A DNA stretch of 54,012 nucleotides from positions 1 through 54,012 of the forward strand of contig NZ_JASJOE010000023.1 in the NCBI RefSeq assembly GCF_030163755.1, written 5' to 3'. Under the pieces are notes generated by a model. That model was not told where the DNA came from. It saw only the letters and a program-made list of their open reading frames with translations, and did no database searches. The translations under genes were made by a program, and so were the position numbers. Source of the stretch: Roseicyclus amphidinii. GTDB taxonomy: Bacteria; Pseudomonadota; Alphaproteobacteria; Rhodobacterales; Rhodobacteraceae. Below, piece after piece: positions 46,543 to 54,012 of this stretch; positions within the stretch are counted from its first letter, which is position 1; each line of letters begins with the position of its first letter.

Positions 46543-47082
46543 GCCCGCAGACCCCATAATGCGCCGCCGACACGCGATACCGGCCCGCGCATCAATGACC
46601 GCATCCGTGCCCCCGAGATCCGCCTGATCGGCGCCGAGGGCGAAAACGTCGGGGTCGTGACCCCGGCCCGCGCGCTCGCCATGGCCGAGGAGGCCGGGCT
46701 TGATCTTGTCGAGATTTCGCCGAACGCCGAACCGCCGGTGTGCAAGATCATGGACTTCGGCAAGTTCAAATACGAACAGCAGAAGCGCGAAAGCGAGGCC
46801 CGCAAGAAGCAGAAGATCATCGAGGTCAAGGAGGTCAAGTTCCGTCCGAACACGGACACCCATGACTACGAGGTCAAGATGCGCAACGTGACCAAGTTCC
46901 TCGAGAACGGGGACAAGGTGAAGGTCACCCTGCGTTTCCGCGGGCGCGAGATGGCACACCAGAACCTTGGCCGCGAGCTGCTGGAGCGGGTGGCCACCGA
47001 TGTCGAGGGGCTCGGCAAGGTCGAGAACATGCCCAAGATGGAAGGCCGCCAGATGGTCATGATGATCGGCCCGAGCAAGTAA
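46540..47082 (+). CDS. infC: translation initiation factor IF-3
   Basis: Factor that binds the 30S subunit and checks start-codon pairing. The 180 residues have the IF-3 N-domain ([20 protein letters not shown], then [20 protein letters not shown] and [20 protein letters not shown]) and the C-domain ([34 protein letters not shown]). The start codon is ATA, which IF-3 itself discriminates against. In E. coli the unusual AUU start of infC gives autoregulation, so a similar feedback is expected here. A terminator follows. Confidence 0.95.
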   Translation: MARRPHNAPPTRDTGPRINDRIRAPEIRLIGAEGENVGVVTPARALAMAEEAGLDLVEISPNAEPPVCKIMDFGKFKYEQQKRESEARKKQKIIEVKEVKFRPNTDTHDYEVKMRNVTKFLENGDKVKVTLRFRGREMAHQNLGRELLERVATDVEGLGKVENMPKMEGRQMVMMIGPSK

Positions 47083-47108
47083 GCGCCTGCCTGCATCACG
47101 AGAAGTCG

Positions 47109-47135
47109 GGCGCGTCCGCAGGGCGCGCCTTTTTT
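47109..47135 (+). terminator. intrinsic terminator after infC
   Basis: GGCGCG (47109-47114) pairs with CGCGCC (47124-47129) and is followed by TTTTTT. Confidence 0.82.
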
Positions 47136-47180
47136 CATGCAGGATTGCCGGGCAAGCGGCCCGCGCGCTATGCTTGCCGC

Positions 47181-47489
47181 ATGGTGCGCCTCCTTTCCCT
47201 TACGCTCTGTGCCATGGCGCTTGTCCTGCTGCACAGCCCCGCCGCGGCAGGTGGGCCGGAGGACGGGTTCGGCATGGATATCGGCGGCGTGGCCCGGATG
47301 GGCCTTTCCTCGGCCGTGACGCCGTCGGGGGAGCGCCGGACCGAGCTGATCCATGATCTCGACCTGAGCCTTCGGGTCAGCCGCACCACCGATTTCGGGC
47401 TCACGGTGGCGCTGGAATTCGACCTCGACCACCTGCTCGACGGCTCGGACACCTGGCCGCCGCAACGCGAGCGCCCCCTGGCCGAGTAA
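47181..47489 (+). CDS. small secreted hypothetical protein
   Basis: A 102-residue protein with a signal peptide (MVRLLSLTLCAMALVLLHSP, cleavage expected after AAA). The mature part has alternating patterns typical of beta strands (DLDLSLRVSRTTDFGLTVAL), reminiscent of the first strands of a porin-like barrel but far too short for one. I see no family match. It may be a small periplasmic protein or a remnant of a larger gene. The in-frame ATG at 47145 would lie upstream of the signal peptide. Confidence 0.6.
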   Translation: MVRLLSLTLCAMALVLLHSPAAAGGPEDGFGMDIGGVARMGLSSAVTPSGERRTELIHDLDLSLRVSRTTDFGLTVALEFDLDHLLDGSDTWPPQRERPLAE

Positions 47490-47592
47490 GCCCCGCCCGC
47501 TCCTGTGGCCCGCGCGCCGCGGTCGGCGTGTGTGGCGTGGCACGCCCGTGACTTGTCTTGAACCGCCCCGAAGCATGCGGCATCATCCTGAC

Positions 47593-48540
47593 ATGTCGCG
47601 TATCAGTTTCATCCTGTTCCCCGGTTTCCCGATGCTCGCCTATGCGCTTGCGCGCGAGGCGCTGGACATCGCCAATCACATGGCGAACGAGACCCTCTTC
47701 ACCGTCGAGACCCGCGTGCCGGGCCATGCGGATGCGCGGGCGTCCAATGGTGCGGTGATGTCGCCCGACCGCCGCGATTGGGACGGGGCCGAGGAGGTGG
47801 ATCTTGCCCTCGTGATCTGCGGCGAGGATGTGCCGCGGCGCATTCCCAACGGATTCCAGGGCTTCCTGTCGCGCGTCGACCAGGGCGGCGGACGGCTGGG
47901 CGGCATCGACGGCGGCACCGTGATCCTTGCCCGGATCGGTCATCTCGACAACCGGCGGGCCGTGGTCCAGGAAAACGACGACGGCCCCTTTCCCGACATC
48001 CTGTTGAGCGACCGGCCCCATATCCTCGATGATCGCAGGCTGACGGTGGCCGGTGGCGTTGCGGTGGGCGATGCGATCTGCGCCTGGATCACCGAAATTG
48101 CGGGCTCGGCCCTCGCCGACGAGGTGGCGCGCGCCCTCGGCAGTGGCCGCCTGCCCGATCCGACCGGCCCCGTCGCGGACCCCGACAGCCCGGCGGACCC
48201 CGTCATCGCCGAGATGGAGGCGAAGATGCGCGCGCATCTGGCCGATCCGCTGCCGCTGGCGGAGCTGGCCGAAAGCATGGGCCTCAGCCGCAAGGCGCTG
48301 CGCGGGCGCTGCATCCGGGCGACCGGCATGAAACCGTCGGATTTCTACCTGAGCCTGCGCCTGCGCCACGGGGCGGAGTTGCTGCGCAACACGGCGATGC
48401 CGATTTCCGAGATCGCCACCGCGTCGGGCTTCGAGACGCTGGCGGGGTTCTCGCGCTCGGTGCGCAACAACCTCGGCGTCAGCCCCTCGGCGGTGCGCAA
48501 GATGGCGCGCGCCGCGCGCAAGGTTGCGAAATACGCCTGA
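47593..48540 (+). CDS. GlxA family AraC-type transcriptional regulator
   Basis: A 315-residue regulator. The N-terminal DJ-1/PfpI-like domain (about 1-170) starts SRISFILFPGFPMLAYALAR; the segment where enzymes carry a nucleophile cysteine reads GIDGGTVILARIG, so the domain is presumably a sensor. The C-terminal AraC helix-turn-helix pair (about 210-310) reads MRAHLADPLPLAELAESMGL, LSRKALRGRCIRATGMKPSD and EIATASGFETLAGFSRSVRN. Related proteins control glycine betaine, carnitine and similar methylated-compound catabolism, but the ligand here is unknown. I chose the ATG at 47593. Confidence 0.9.
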   Translation: MSRISFILFPGFPMLAYALAREALDIANHMANETLFTVETRVPGHADARASNGAVMSPDRRDWDGAEEVDLALVICGEDVPRRIPNGFQGFLSRVDQGGGRLGGIDGGTVILARIGHLDNRRAVVQENDDGPFPDILLSDRPHILDDRRLTVAGGVAVGDAICAWITEIAGSALADEVARALGSGRLPDPTGPVADPDSPADPVIAEMEAKMRAHLADPLPLAELAESMGLSRKALRGRCIRATGMKPSDFYLSLRLRHGAELLRNTAMPISEIATASGFETLAGFSRSVRNNLGVSPSAVRKMARAARKVAKYA

Positions 48541-48558
48541 TCCGATGGCCCGGACATG

Positions 48559-48587
48559 AAAAAGCGCCGGGTCGCCCCGGCGCTTTC
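48559..48587. terminator. bidirectional terminator
   Basis: AAAGCGCCGG pairs perfectly with CCGGCGCTTT over a six-base loop, between the convergent GlxA-type and coxM genes. A/T bases flank both ends. Confidence 0.85.
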
Positions 48588-48606
48588 ATCGTTCTTGCGG
48601 CCCGGT

Positions 48607-49398
48607 TCAGCCCGCAGCGGCCACCGCGCGGCCGGTCATCACCTTGACCAGGTGGGCGCGGTAATCGCCCGATCCGTGCAGGTCGCTGATCATGTCGCCC
48701 GCAGGGGCCGACAGCCCCTCGACCGCGGCCTTGGAGAAATCGGCCGACAGTGCCGCCTCGGCCTCGGCCCAGCGGAACACGCCGTTCGACGAGGCCCCGG
48801 TCACCGCGACCCGCACGCCATCGGCGAATTTCGCAACGAAAACGCCCACCAGCGCGAAGCGCGAGGCCGGTTGGACGAATTTCTGGTAATTCGCCTTTTC
48901 CGGCACGGGGAAGCGCACCTCGGTGATGATCTCGCCTTCCTCCAGTGCGGTTTCGAACATGCCCTGGAAATAGTCGTCGGCCGCGATGTCGCGCGTGTTG
49001 GTCTTGATCGTGGCCCCCGAGCCGAGCGCCGCGGCCGGGTAGCAGGCCGAGGGGTCGTTGTTGGCCAGCGAGCCCCCGATGGTGCCGCGGCTGCGCACCG
49101 CCGGATCGCCGATCCGGTTCGCCAGCGCGGCCAGCGCAGGATACTGCGCTTGCGCTTCACGCGCGACGGTGGCGTGCGGCGTGGCCCCCCCGATGCAGAC
49201 CTCGCCCGCGTCGTTGACGCAGACGCCGATCATCTCGGAGATGCCGTTGAGGCTGACCAGCGTGGCCGGCGCCGCCAGCCGCTGTTTCATGGTGGGCAAC
49301 AGCGTCTGCCCCCCGCCAAGCGCCTGCGCCTCGTCATGGCCGAGCGCCTCGACGGCCTCGGCAATGCTGGAGGGTTTGGCGAATTCGAAGTTGTACAT
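48607..49398 (-). CDS. coxM: CO dehydrogenase/aldehyde oxidase-type FAD-binding medium subunit
   Basis: A 263-residue FAD subunit of the molybdenum hydroxylase family. Flavin motifs AQALGGGQTLLPTMKQRLA and TIGGSLANNDPSACYPAAAL are typical of CoxM/CutM. The C-terminal CODH FAD-binding domain includes VGVFVAKFADGVRVAVTGAS. It is the last gene of S-L-M, 15 bases after coxL. Together with L and S it transfers electrons from the Mo site to an acceptor. Confidence 0.92.
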   Translation of the reverse strand: MYNFEFAKPSSIAEAVEALGHDEAQALGGGQTLLPTMKQRLAAPATLVSLNGISEMIGVCVNDAGEVCIGGATPHATVAREAQAQYPALAALANRIGDPAVRSRGTIGGSLANNDPSACYPAAALGSGATIKTNTRDIAADDYFQGMFETALEEGEIITEVRFPVPEKANYQKFVQPASRFALVGVFVAKFADGVRVAVTGASSNGVFRWAEAEAALSADFSKAAVEGLSAPAGDMISDLHGSGDYRAHLVKVMTGRAVAAAG

Positions 49399-49413
49399 GG
49401 GCTTTCCCTTCCC

Positions 49414-51777
49414 TCAGCCGTTCATCGCCGACCAGACGCGCGCGGGCGTCAGCGGCATGTCGATATGGGTCACGTGAGCGTAACCGCCCCGCTGCAGCGC
49501 GTCGACCACGGCATTCACCACCGCGGGCGGCGAGCCGATGGCCCCGGCCTCGCCGCAGCCCTTCACCCCAAGCGGGTTGTGCGTGCAGGGCGTGACGCTG
49601 GAGTGATCCACCTTGTAGAACGGCAGGTCATCGGCGCGCGGCATGGCGTAATCCATGTAGCTCGCCGACAGAAGCTGCCCGTTCTCGTCATAGGCGACGT
49701 TTTCCAGAAGCGCCTGCCCGATGCCTTGCGCCAGTCCGCCATGGACCTGGCCCGAGACGATCATCGGGTTGACGATGTTGCCGAAATCATCGGCCGCGGC
49801 AAAGCCCATGACCTGCACCTTGCCCGTCTCGGGGTCGACCTCGACCTCGCAGGCATAGGCGCCCGACGGGTAGGTGAAGTTGTTGGGATCGTAGAAGGCG
49901 GTTTCCTCGAGCCCCGGCTCGATCTCGTCGAGCGGGTAGTTGTGGGGCACGTAGGCCGCCAGCGTGACATCGCCCCAGGCGACCGACTTGTCGGTGCCCG
50001 CGACGCTGAACTGGCCGTCCTTCAGCTCGATGTCGCCCTCGGAGGCTTCCATCAGGTGCGCCGCGATCTTCTTGGCCTTGGCGATGATCTTCTCGGTCGC
50101 CCGCACCATGGCCGAGCCGCCGACCGCCAGCGAGCGCGAGCCATAGGTGCCCATGCCCATCGGCGTGTTGGCGGTGTCGCCATGGACGATCTCGACCATG
50201 TTCTCGGGAATGCCGATCATGTCGGCCACGACCTGCGCGAAAGAGGTCTCGTGCCCCTGCCCGTGGCTGTGGCTGCCGGTCATCACGACAAGCCCGCCGG
50301 TGGCGTTCACCCGGACGGTGGCGGACTCGTAGAGACCCGCCCGCGCGCCCAGCTGCCCCACCAGGGCCGAAGGCGCGATGCCGCAGGCCTCGATGTAGCA
50401 GTTGATGCCGAGCCCGCGCAGCTTGCCGGCCTTGCGCGAGGCCTCGGCCCGCGCCTCGAAGCCGTCGCGGTCGATCATCTCGAGCAGCTTGTCCATCGTC
50501 GCGTTGTAATCCCCGGTGTCGTATTCGACCGCCACCGGCGTGGCATAGGGGAACTGCGTGATGAAGTTCTGCCGCCGCAGCGCGACGGGGTCCGCGCCCA
50601 CCTCGCGCGCGGCCTTGTCGATCAGCCGCTCGAGCTGATAGGTCGCCTCGGGCCGCCCTGCCCCGCGATAGGCGTCGACCGGCACGGTGTTGGTGAAGAC
50701 CGCCTTCACGTTCACCTGGACCGCGGGCGTCTTGTAGTTGCCCGCCATCAGCGTGCCGTGCAGGTAGGTCGGGATCGAGGGCGCAAAGGTCGACAGATAC
50801 GCCCCCATGTTGGCCAGCGTGTCGGTCCTGACCCCGAGGAAGTTGTTCTCGGCATCCATCGCCAGCTGGATCGTGGTGATGTGGTCACGTCCATGGGCGT
50901 CCGAGATGAAGGCCTCGGACCGGGTCGAGGTCCATTTCACCGGCCGCCGCAGCTGCTTGGCGGCAAAGGTGCAGAACGCCTCTTCGGCGTAGTGGTAGAT
51001 CTTCGAGCCGAAGCCGCCGCCCACGTCGGGCGCGATCACGCGCAGCTTGTGCTCGGGGATTCCCAGCACGAAGGCCCCCATCAGAAGGCGGATCACATGC
51101 GGGTTCTGGCTGGTGGTGTAGAGCGTGCTTTCGTCGCTCGCCCAGCTGTAATCGCCCACCGCGACGCGCGGCTCCATCGCGTTGGGGCTGAGGCGGTTGT
51201 TAGTCAGCTCCAGCGTGGTCACATGCGCGGCCTTGGAAAACGCCTCGTCGATGGCGGCGTCATCCGAGCCGAAGACCCAGTCGTAGCACAGGTTGCCGTC
51301 CAGCTCGTCATGCACCTTGGCCGAGCCGTCGGCCAGCGCCTTGCGCATGTCGACCACCGCCGGAAGCTCCTCGATGTCGAGCACGACGGCCTCGGCCGCC
51401 GAGCGCGCCTGCGCCGCGGTTTCGGCGACGACGCCCACGATCGGGTCGCCCACATGGCGCACCTTGCCCTGCGCCAGCACCGGGTGCGGCGGCTCGCGCA
51501 TCGGGTTGCCCTCGCGGTCGGTCACCTGCCAGCCGCAGGGGATGCCGCCCACGCCTTCGAAATCCGCGCCGGTGAAGATCCGGATGACGCCCGGCATCTT
51601 CTCGGCCTCGGAGGTGTCGATGCCGTTGATCCTCCCATGCGCCACGTCCGAGCGCAGGAAATGGACAAAGGCCTGTCCCTGAAGATTGATGTCGTCCGTG
51701 TAGCGCCCGCGTCCCGTCAGGAACCGCAGATCCTCGCGCCGCTTGCTGCTGGCGCCGATACCATGATCCGTCGGCAT
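49414..51777 (-). CDS. coxL: form II CO dehydrogenase-like (molybdenum hydroxylase) large subunit
   Basis: The 787-residue molybdopterin-binding subunit. The active-site signature is AYRGAGR at 369-375, which marks form II CoxL; true CO dehydrogenase (form I) has AYXCSFR. Other family motifs are [38 protein letters not shown] and [17 protein letters not shown]. The C-terminal [20 protein letters not shown] holds the expected catalytic Glu. The gene order S-L-M is the form II order. Substrates of form II enzymes are debated: slow CO oxidation or another aldehyde or N-heterocycle. It is separated from coxS by 134 bases that include the CGTATTT motif. Confidence 0.92.
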   Translation of the reverse strand: MPTDHGIGASSKRREDLRFLTGRGRYTDDINLQGQAFVHFLRSDVAHGRINGIDTSEAEKMPGVIRIFTGADFEGVGGIPCGWQVTDREGNPMREPPHPVLAQGKVRHVGDPIVGVVAETAAQARSAAEAVVLDIEELPAVVDMRKALADGSAKVHDELDGNLCYDWVFGSDDAAIDEAFSKAAHVTTLELTNNRLSPNAMEPRVAVGDYSWASDESTLYTTSQNPHVIRLLMGAFVLGIPEHKLRVIAPDVGGGFGSKIYHYAEEAFCTFAAKQLRRPVKWTSTRSEAFISDAHGRDHITTIQLAMDAENNFLGVRTDTLANMGAYLSTFAPSIPTYLHGTLMAGNYKTPAVQVNVKAVFTNTVPVDAYRGAGRPEATYQLERLIDKAAREVGADPVALRRQNFITQFPYATPVAVEYDTGDYNATMDKLLEMIDRDGFEARAEASRKAGKLRGLGINCYIEACGIAPSALVGQLGARAGLYESATVRVNATGGLVVMTGSHSHGQGHETSFAQVVADMIGIPENMVEIVHGDTANTPMGMGTYGSRSLAVGGSAMVRATEKIIAKAKKIAAHLMEASEGDIELKDGQFSVAGTDKSVAWGDVTLAAYVPHNYPLDEIEPGLEETAFYDPNNFTYPSGAYACEVEVDPETGKVQVMGFAAADDFGNIVNPMIVSGQVHGGLAQGIGQALLENVAYDENGQLLSASYMDYAMPRADDLPFYKVDHSSVTPCTHNPLGVKGCGEAGAIGSPPAVVNAVVDALQRGGYAHVTHIDMPLTPARVWSAMNG

Positions 51778-51850
51778 GGTCGTCCTCCCTTGGATGTCGC
51801 CCCCCGGCCCGCCACCATAGGGGGCCTCGGGGTCGGGGCCTGTCTCGTAG

Positions 51851-51876
51851 CCCCTTCATCTTTCCCGAAATACGCC
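51851..51876 (-). repeat. intergenic motif CGTATTT-GATGAAG, copy d
   Basis: On the minus strand the site begins GGCGTATTTCGGGAAAGATG and ends AAGGGG. It follows the coxS stop by 35 bases and directly follows a GC hairpin (51875-51909). Confidence 0.65.
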
Positions 51877-51909
51877 TGGCCGGCCCGCCTCCTCCGCGGC
51901 CCGGCCAGG
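51875..51909 (-). terminator. hairpin between coxS and coxL
   Basis: CCTGGCCGG (51875-51883) pairs with CCGGCCAGG (51901-51909), a perfect nine-bp stem. On the minus strand it follows the coxS stop and leads into the CGTATTT motif. Its place inside the operon suggests attenuation or mRNA processing that sets coxS apart from coxL. Confidence 0.55.
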
Positions 51910-51911
51910 GA

Positions 51912-52397
<486 letters not shown>

Positions 52398-52467
52398 TCA
52401 GTCCTCCCTTGGTTATGGGCTTATCCAATCACCAATTCGGGGAAAGGCAAACGGAAAATTTGCGCAA

Positions 52468-52497
52468 GGCAGGCTCAGGCCGGGCAGGCTCAGGCCG
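52468..52497. repeat. 15-bp tandem duplication at the end of the MoeA-like gene
   Basis: GGCAGGCTCAGGCCG occurs twice in a row (52468-52482, 52483-52497). The stop codon of the 52490 gene lies in the second copy, and a second in-frame stop lies in the first. Confidence 0.75.
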
Positions 52498-53500
52498 GGC
52501 GCGCCCGGTCCCGCGGCTGGGGCCGCGTGGGGATCTCCTTGAGCAAACCGCCCACGCCCATCGCGGCGATATCCTCCGCGCTCACCGTGACGCCGCAGGC
52601 CAGGCGCTCCAGCACCCAATCCGCCCCGTTCAGCGCCGGCGAGCGCGCGCAGCCCGGAAGGCCGATGACAGGCCGCCCGCCCTGTTGCCCCAGAACCAGC
52701 AGGTTGCCCGGATCGACCGGCATCCCGAAGCGGATCACCTCGCCGCCCGCCGCCCGCAGCCCCGCGGGCACCACGTCGTCGATGTCCGAGGTGGCCGAAC
52801 CGGTCAGGATCAGCACCATCCCCGCGCGGCTGTCGCGGATCGCCGACGCGACCGCCTCGGCCCGGTGCGCGACCACCCGCGTCGCGCCCAGCGCGATGCC
52901 CAGCCGCGTCACCCGATCCCGGACGGCGCGCAGCGCCCGCTCCTCGGCCGCGGCCGCGCCGGGCGCGGTTTCGGTCACGATCAGGTCGGCCATCTCCACC
53001 ACCGGCGGCAACCGCCGCATCGCCGCGGCCCCCGCCGCGCAGGCCGCGGCCAGCGCAGCCGCGCGGACCGCGTAGGAGATGATCTTGACCGTCCCCACCA
53101 TCGTGCCCTCGGTCACCCGCTGCCAGGCGGGCACGGTGGCCAGCGTGATCATCGGATCGACCGCGTTCAGCCGTCCGATGGCCGCCGCATCCAGCGCCAC
53201 CACCCCCGGCCCGGTGGCGCGGATGTTCACCCGCCCCGTGAACGGCGCCTCCAGCCGCAGCCCCGCGGCCTCCGGCTCGGGCACCAGCGCGCGCGCCAGC
53301 TGCAGGGCGGCGGCATCCTCGGCGACATCGCCCGGCTCCAGCCGCGCCACGATCACCTCCGACAGGCCCGCCGCCGCGAGCGCGGCGAGATCCCCGTCGC
53401 GCAGCACATGGCCCTTCTTCAGCCTGCCCCCCGGCACGGGCACGGCATGGGCAAGGACGGCGCCCGCGGCCGCGTCCAGCGGAACCGGTCCGAACCTCAT
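52490..53500 (-). CDS. molybdopterin-binding (MoeA/MogA-like) protein
   Basis: A 336-residue protein with a MoeA-related layout: an N-terminal segment near [20 protein letters not shown], and a C-terminal MoCF-like domain with [40 protein letters not shown] and [20 protein letters not shown]. This resembles the molybdopterin-binding family linked to Mo hydroxylase clusters, which may insert or mature the cofactor for CoxL. Its start overlaps the XdhC-like gene stop by four bases (ATGA). A divergent function as a nucleotidyltransferase cannot be excluded. Confidence 0.8.
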   Translation of the reverse strand: MRFGPVPLDAAAGAVLAHAVPVPGGRLKKGHVLRDGDLAALAAAGLSEVIVARLEPGDVAEDAAALQLARALVPEPEAAGLRLEAPFTGRVNIRATGPGVVALDAAAIGRLNAVDPMITLATVPAWQRVTEGTMVGTVKIISYAVRAAALAAACAAGAAAMRRLPPVVEMADLIVTETAPGAAAAEERALRAVRDRVTRLGIALGATRVVAHRAEAVASAIRDSRAGMVLILTGSATSDIDDVVPAGLRAAGGEVIRFGMPVDPGNLLVLGQQGGRPVIGLPGCARSPALNGADWVLERLACGVTVSAEDIAAMGVGGLLKEIPTRPQPRDRARPA

Positions 53501-54012
53501 CCCTTGCGCAGCCTCTGCGTGACCTCGGCCAGCACCGACACGGCGATCTCCGCAGGCCCCCGCGCCCCGATGTCGAGGCCCACGGGCGCATGGATGCGCG
53601 CGATCTGCCCGGGCGGGAAGCCCGCCTCCTCGAGGCGCGCCACGCGCTTGGCATGGGTCCGACCGGAGCCCAGGCACCCGAGGTAGAACACATCCGAGCC
53701 CAGCGCCGCCCGGATCGCTGGATCGTCGAGCTTGGGATCATGGGTCAGCGTCACGACCGCGGTGCGCGCATCCGGCCCGAGCCGGGCCAGCGCCTCGTCC
53801 GGCCAATCGTCGAGGATCTCGACGCCGGGAAACCGCGCCGCCGCCCCGAAGGCGGGGCGCGGGTCGATCACCGTCACGTCATGGCCCGCGATCCGCGCCA
53901 TCGGCACCAGCGCCTGCGCGATATGGACGGCCCCCACGATCACCATCCTGAGCGGCGGGTTGTGGACATGCACGAAGCTGCGCCCGTCCTCCTCAACGCC
54001 CGAGCGGTCCAT
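53497..54012 (-). CDS. XdhC/CoxI family protein, C-terminal part
   Basis: The last 171 residues of a gene that starts beyond base 54012. XdhC/CoxI proteins bind molybdenum cofactor and help load it, with sulfuration, into molybdenum hydroxylases. The NAD-like Rossmann region reads LRMVIVGAVHIAQALVPMAR and DVTVIDPRPAFGAA, followed by AVVTLTHDPKLDDPAIRAAL, FYLGCLGSGRTHAKRVARL and HAPVGLDIGARGPAEIAVSV. This is typical of XdhC. It runs toward the MoeA-like gene and the cox genes, in line with a maturation role for the CoxSLM enzyme. Confidence 0.9.
   Translation of the reverse strand: MDRSGVEEDGRSFVHVHNPPLRMVIVGAVHIAQALVPMARIAGHDVTVIDPRPAFGAAARFPGVEILDDWPDEALARLGPDARTAVVTLTHDPKLDDPAIRAALGSDVFYLGCLGSGRTHAKRVARLEEAGFPPGQIARIHAPVGLDIGARGPAEIAVSVLAEVTQRLRKG

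Noticed and set aside
49414-51777. A bona fide form I CO dehydrogenase
   Set aside because: The active-site loop reads AYRGAGR, not AYXCSFR, and the gene order is S-L-M, not M-S-L.

Overview
The window is high-GC alphaproteobacterial chromosome, most likely a marine member of the Rhodobacterales (roseobacter/Paracoccaceae). The evidence is pdhA-pdhB-pdhC with a lipoyl domain on E1-beta, the yceD-rpmF-plsX-fabH-ihfA-merR block, the cysG-DUF2849-cysI-cysH-DUF934-fpr sulfur block, a double-length dCTP deaminase, a dddP DMSP lyase with all metal ligands, and a form II cox (CO dehydrogenase-like) cluster. There is no transposase, integrase, prophage gene, rRNA or CRISPR array. No gene-free stretch reaches 300 bases.

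Layout. 1-192: 5' end of a DNA glycosylase gene. 377-4135: pyruvate dehydrogenase E1-alpha, E1-beta and E2. 4350-10517: a small membrane protein, then a minus-strand run (rluE, polA, a zinc-finger protein, a HIT protein, a glycosyltransferase). 10658-11476: a sulfotransferase. 11585-15414: a compact signalling locus with two membrane proteins carrying cyclic-nucleotide-binding-like domains, a STAS protein, an RsbW-like ATPase and a PP2C phosphatase with its own cyclic-nucleotide-binding domain. 15611-18191: a PfkB kinase, endonuclease III and Ada-type repair. 18333-25111: OmpA-like lipoprotein, GntR regulator, EamA transporter, enolase, a lower-GC HEPN-like gene, dehalogenase, cupin and RarD. 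25247-30021: anmK, tyrS, two acyltransferases including OlsB, and BamE. 30145-34614: yceD-rpmF-plsX-fabH-ihfA-merR. 34657-34733: tRNA-Pro(GGG). 34824-39789: dcd, a methyltransferase with a HODM-like protein, dddP and an Lrp regulator. 39923-45477: assimilatory sulfur reduction. 45558-48540: an Ala/Glu/Thr-rich anchored protein, infC with an ATA start, a small secreted protein and a GlxA-type regulator. 48607-54012: coxS-L-M and molybdenum-cofactor maturation genes, running off the end.

How it fits together. Most genes are housekeeping. Two regions speak to lifestyle: osmolyte and sulfur use (DMSP lyase, a possible methylamine-type oxidase, sulfate assimilation), and the form II molybdenum hydroxylase with its XdhC/MoeA-like maturation proteins. 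The best candidate for a little-described system is 11585-15414, which looks like a partner-switching circuit (kinase, antagonist, phosphatase) tied to cyclic-nucleotide-type sensors, two of them with a Popeye-like three-helix membrane anchor.

Non-coding signals worth a look are two adjacent 20-bp perfect palindromes (4668-4710), a short motif repeated at four intergenic sites (19990, 25113, 44065, 51851), operator-like palindromes before the GntR gene and between the Lrp gene and cysG, and several clear intrinsic terminators.
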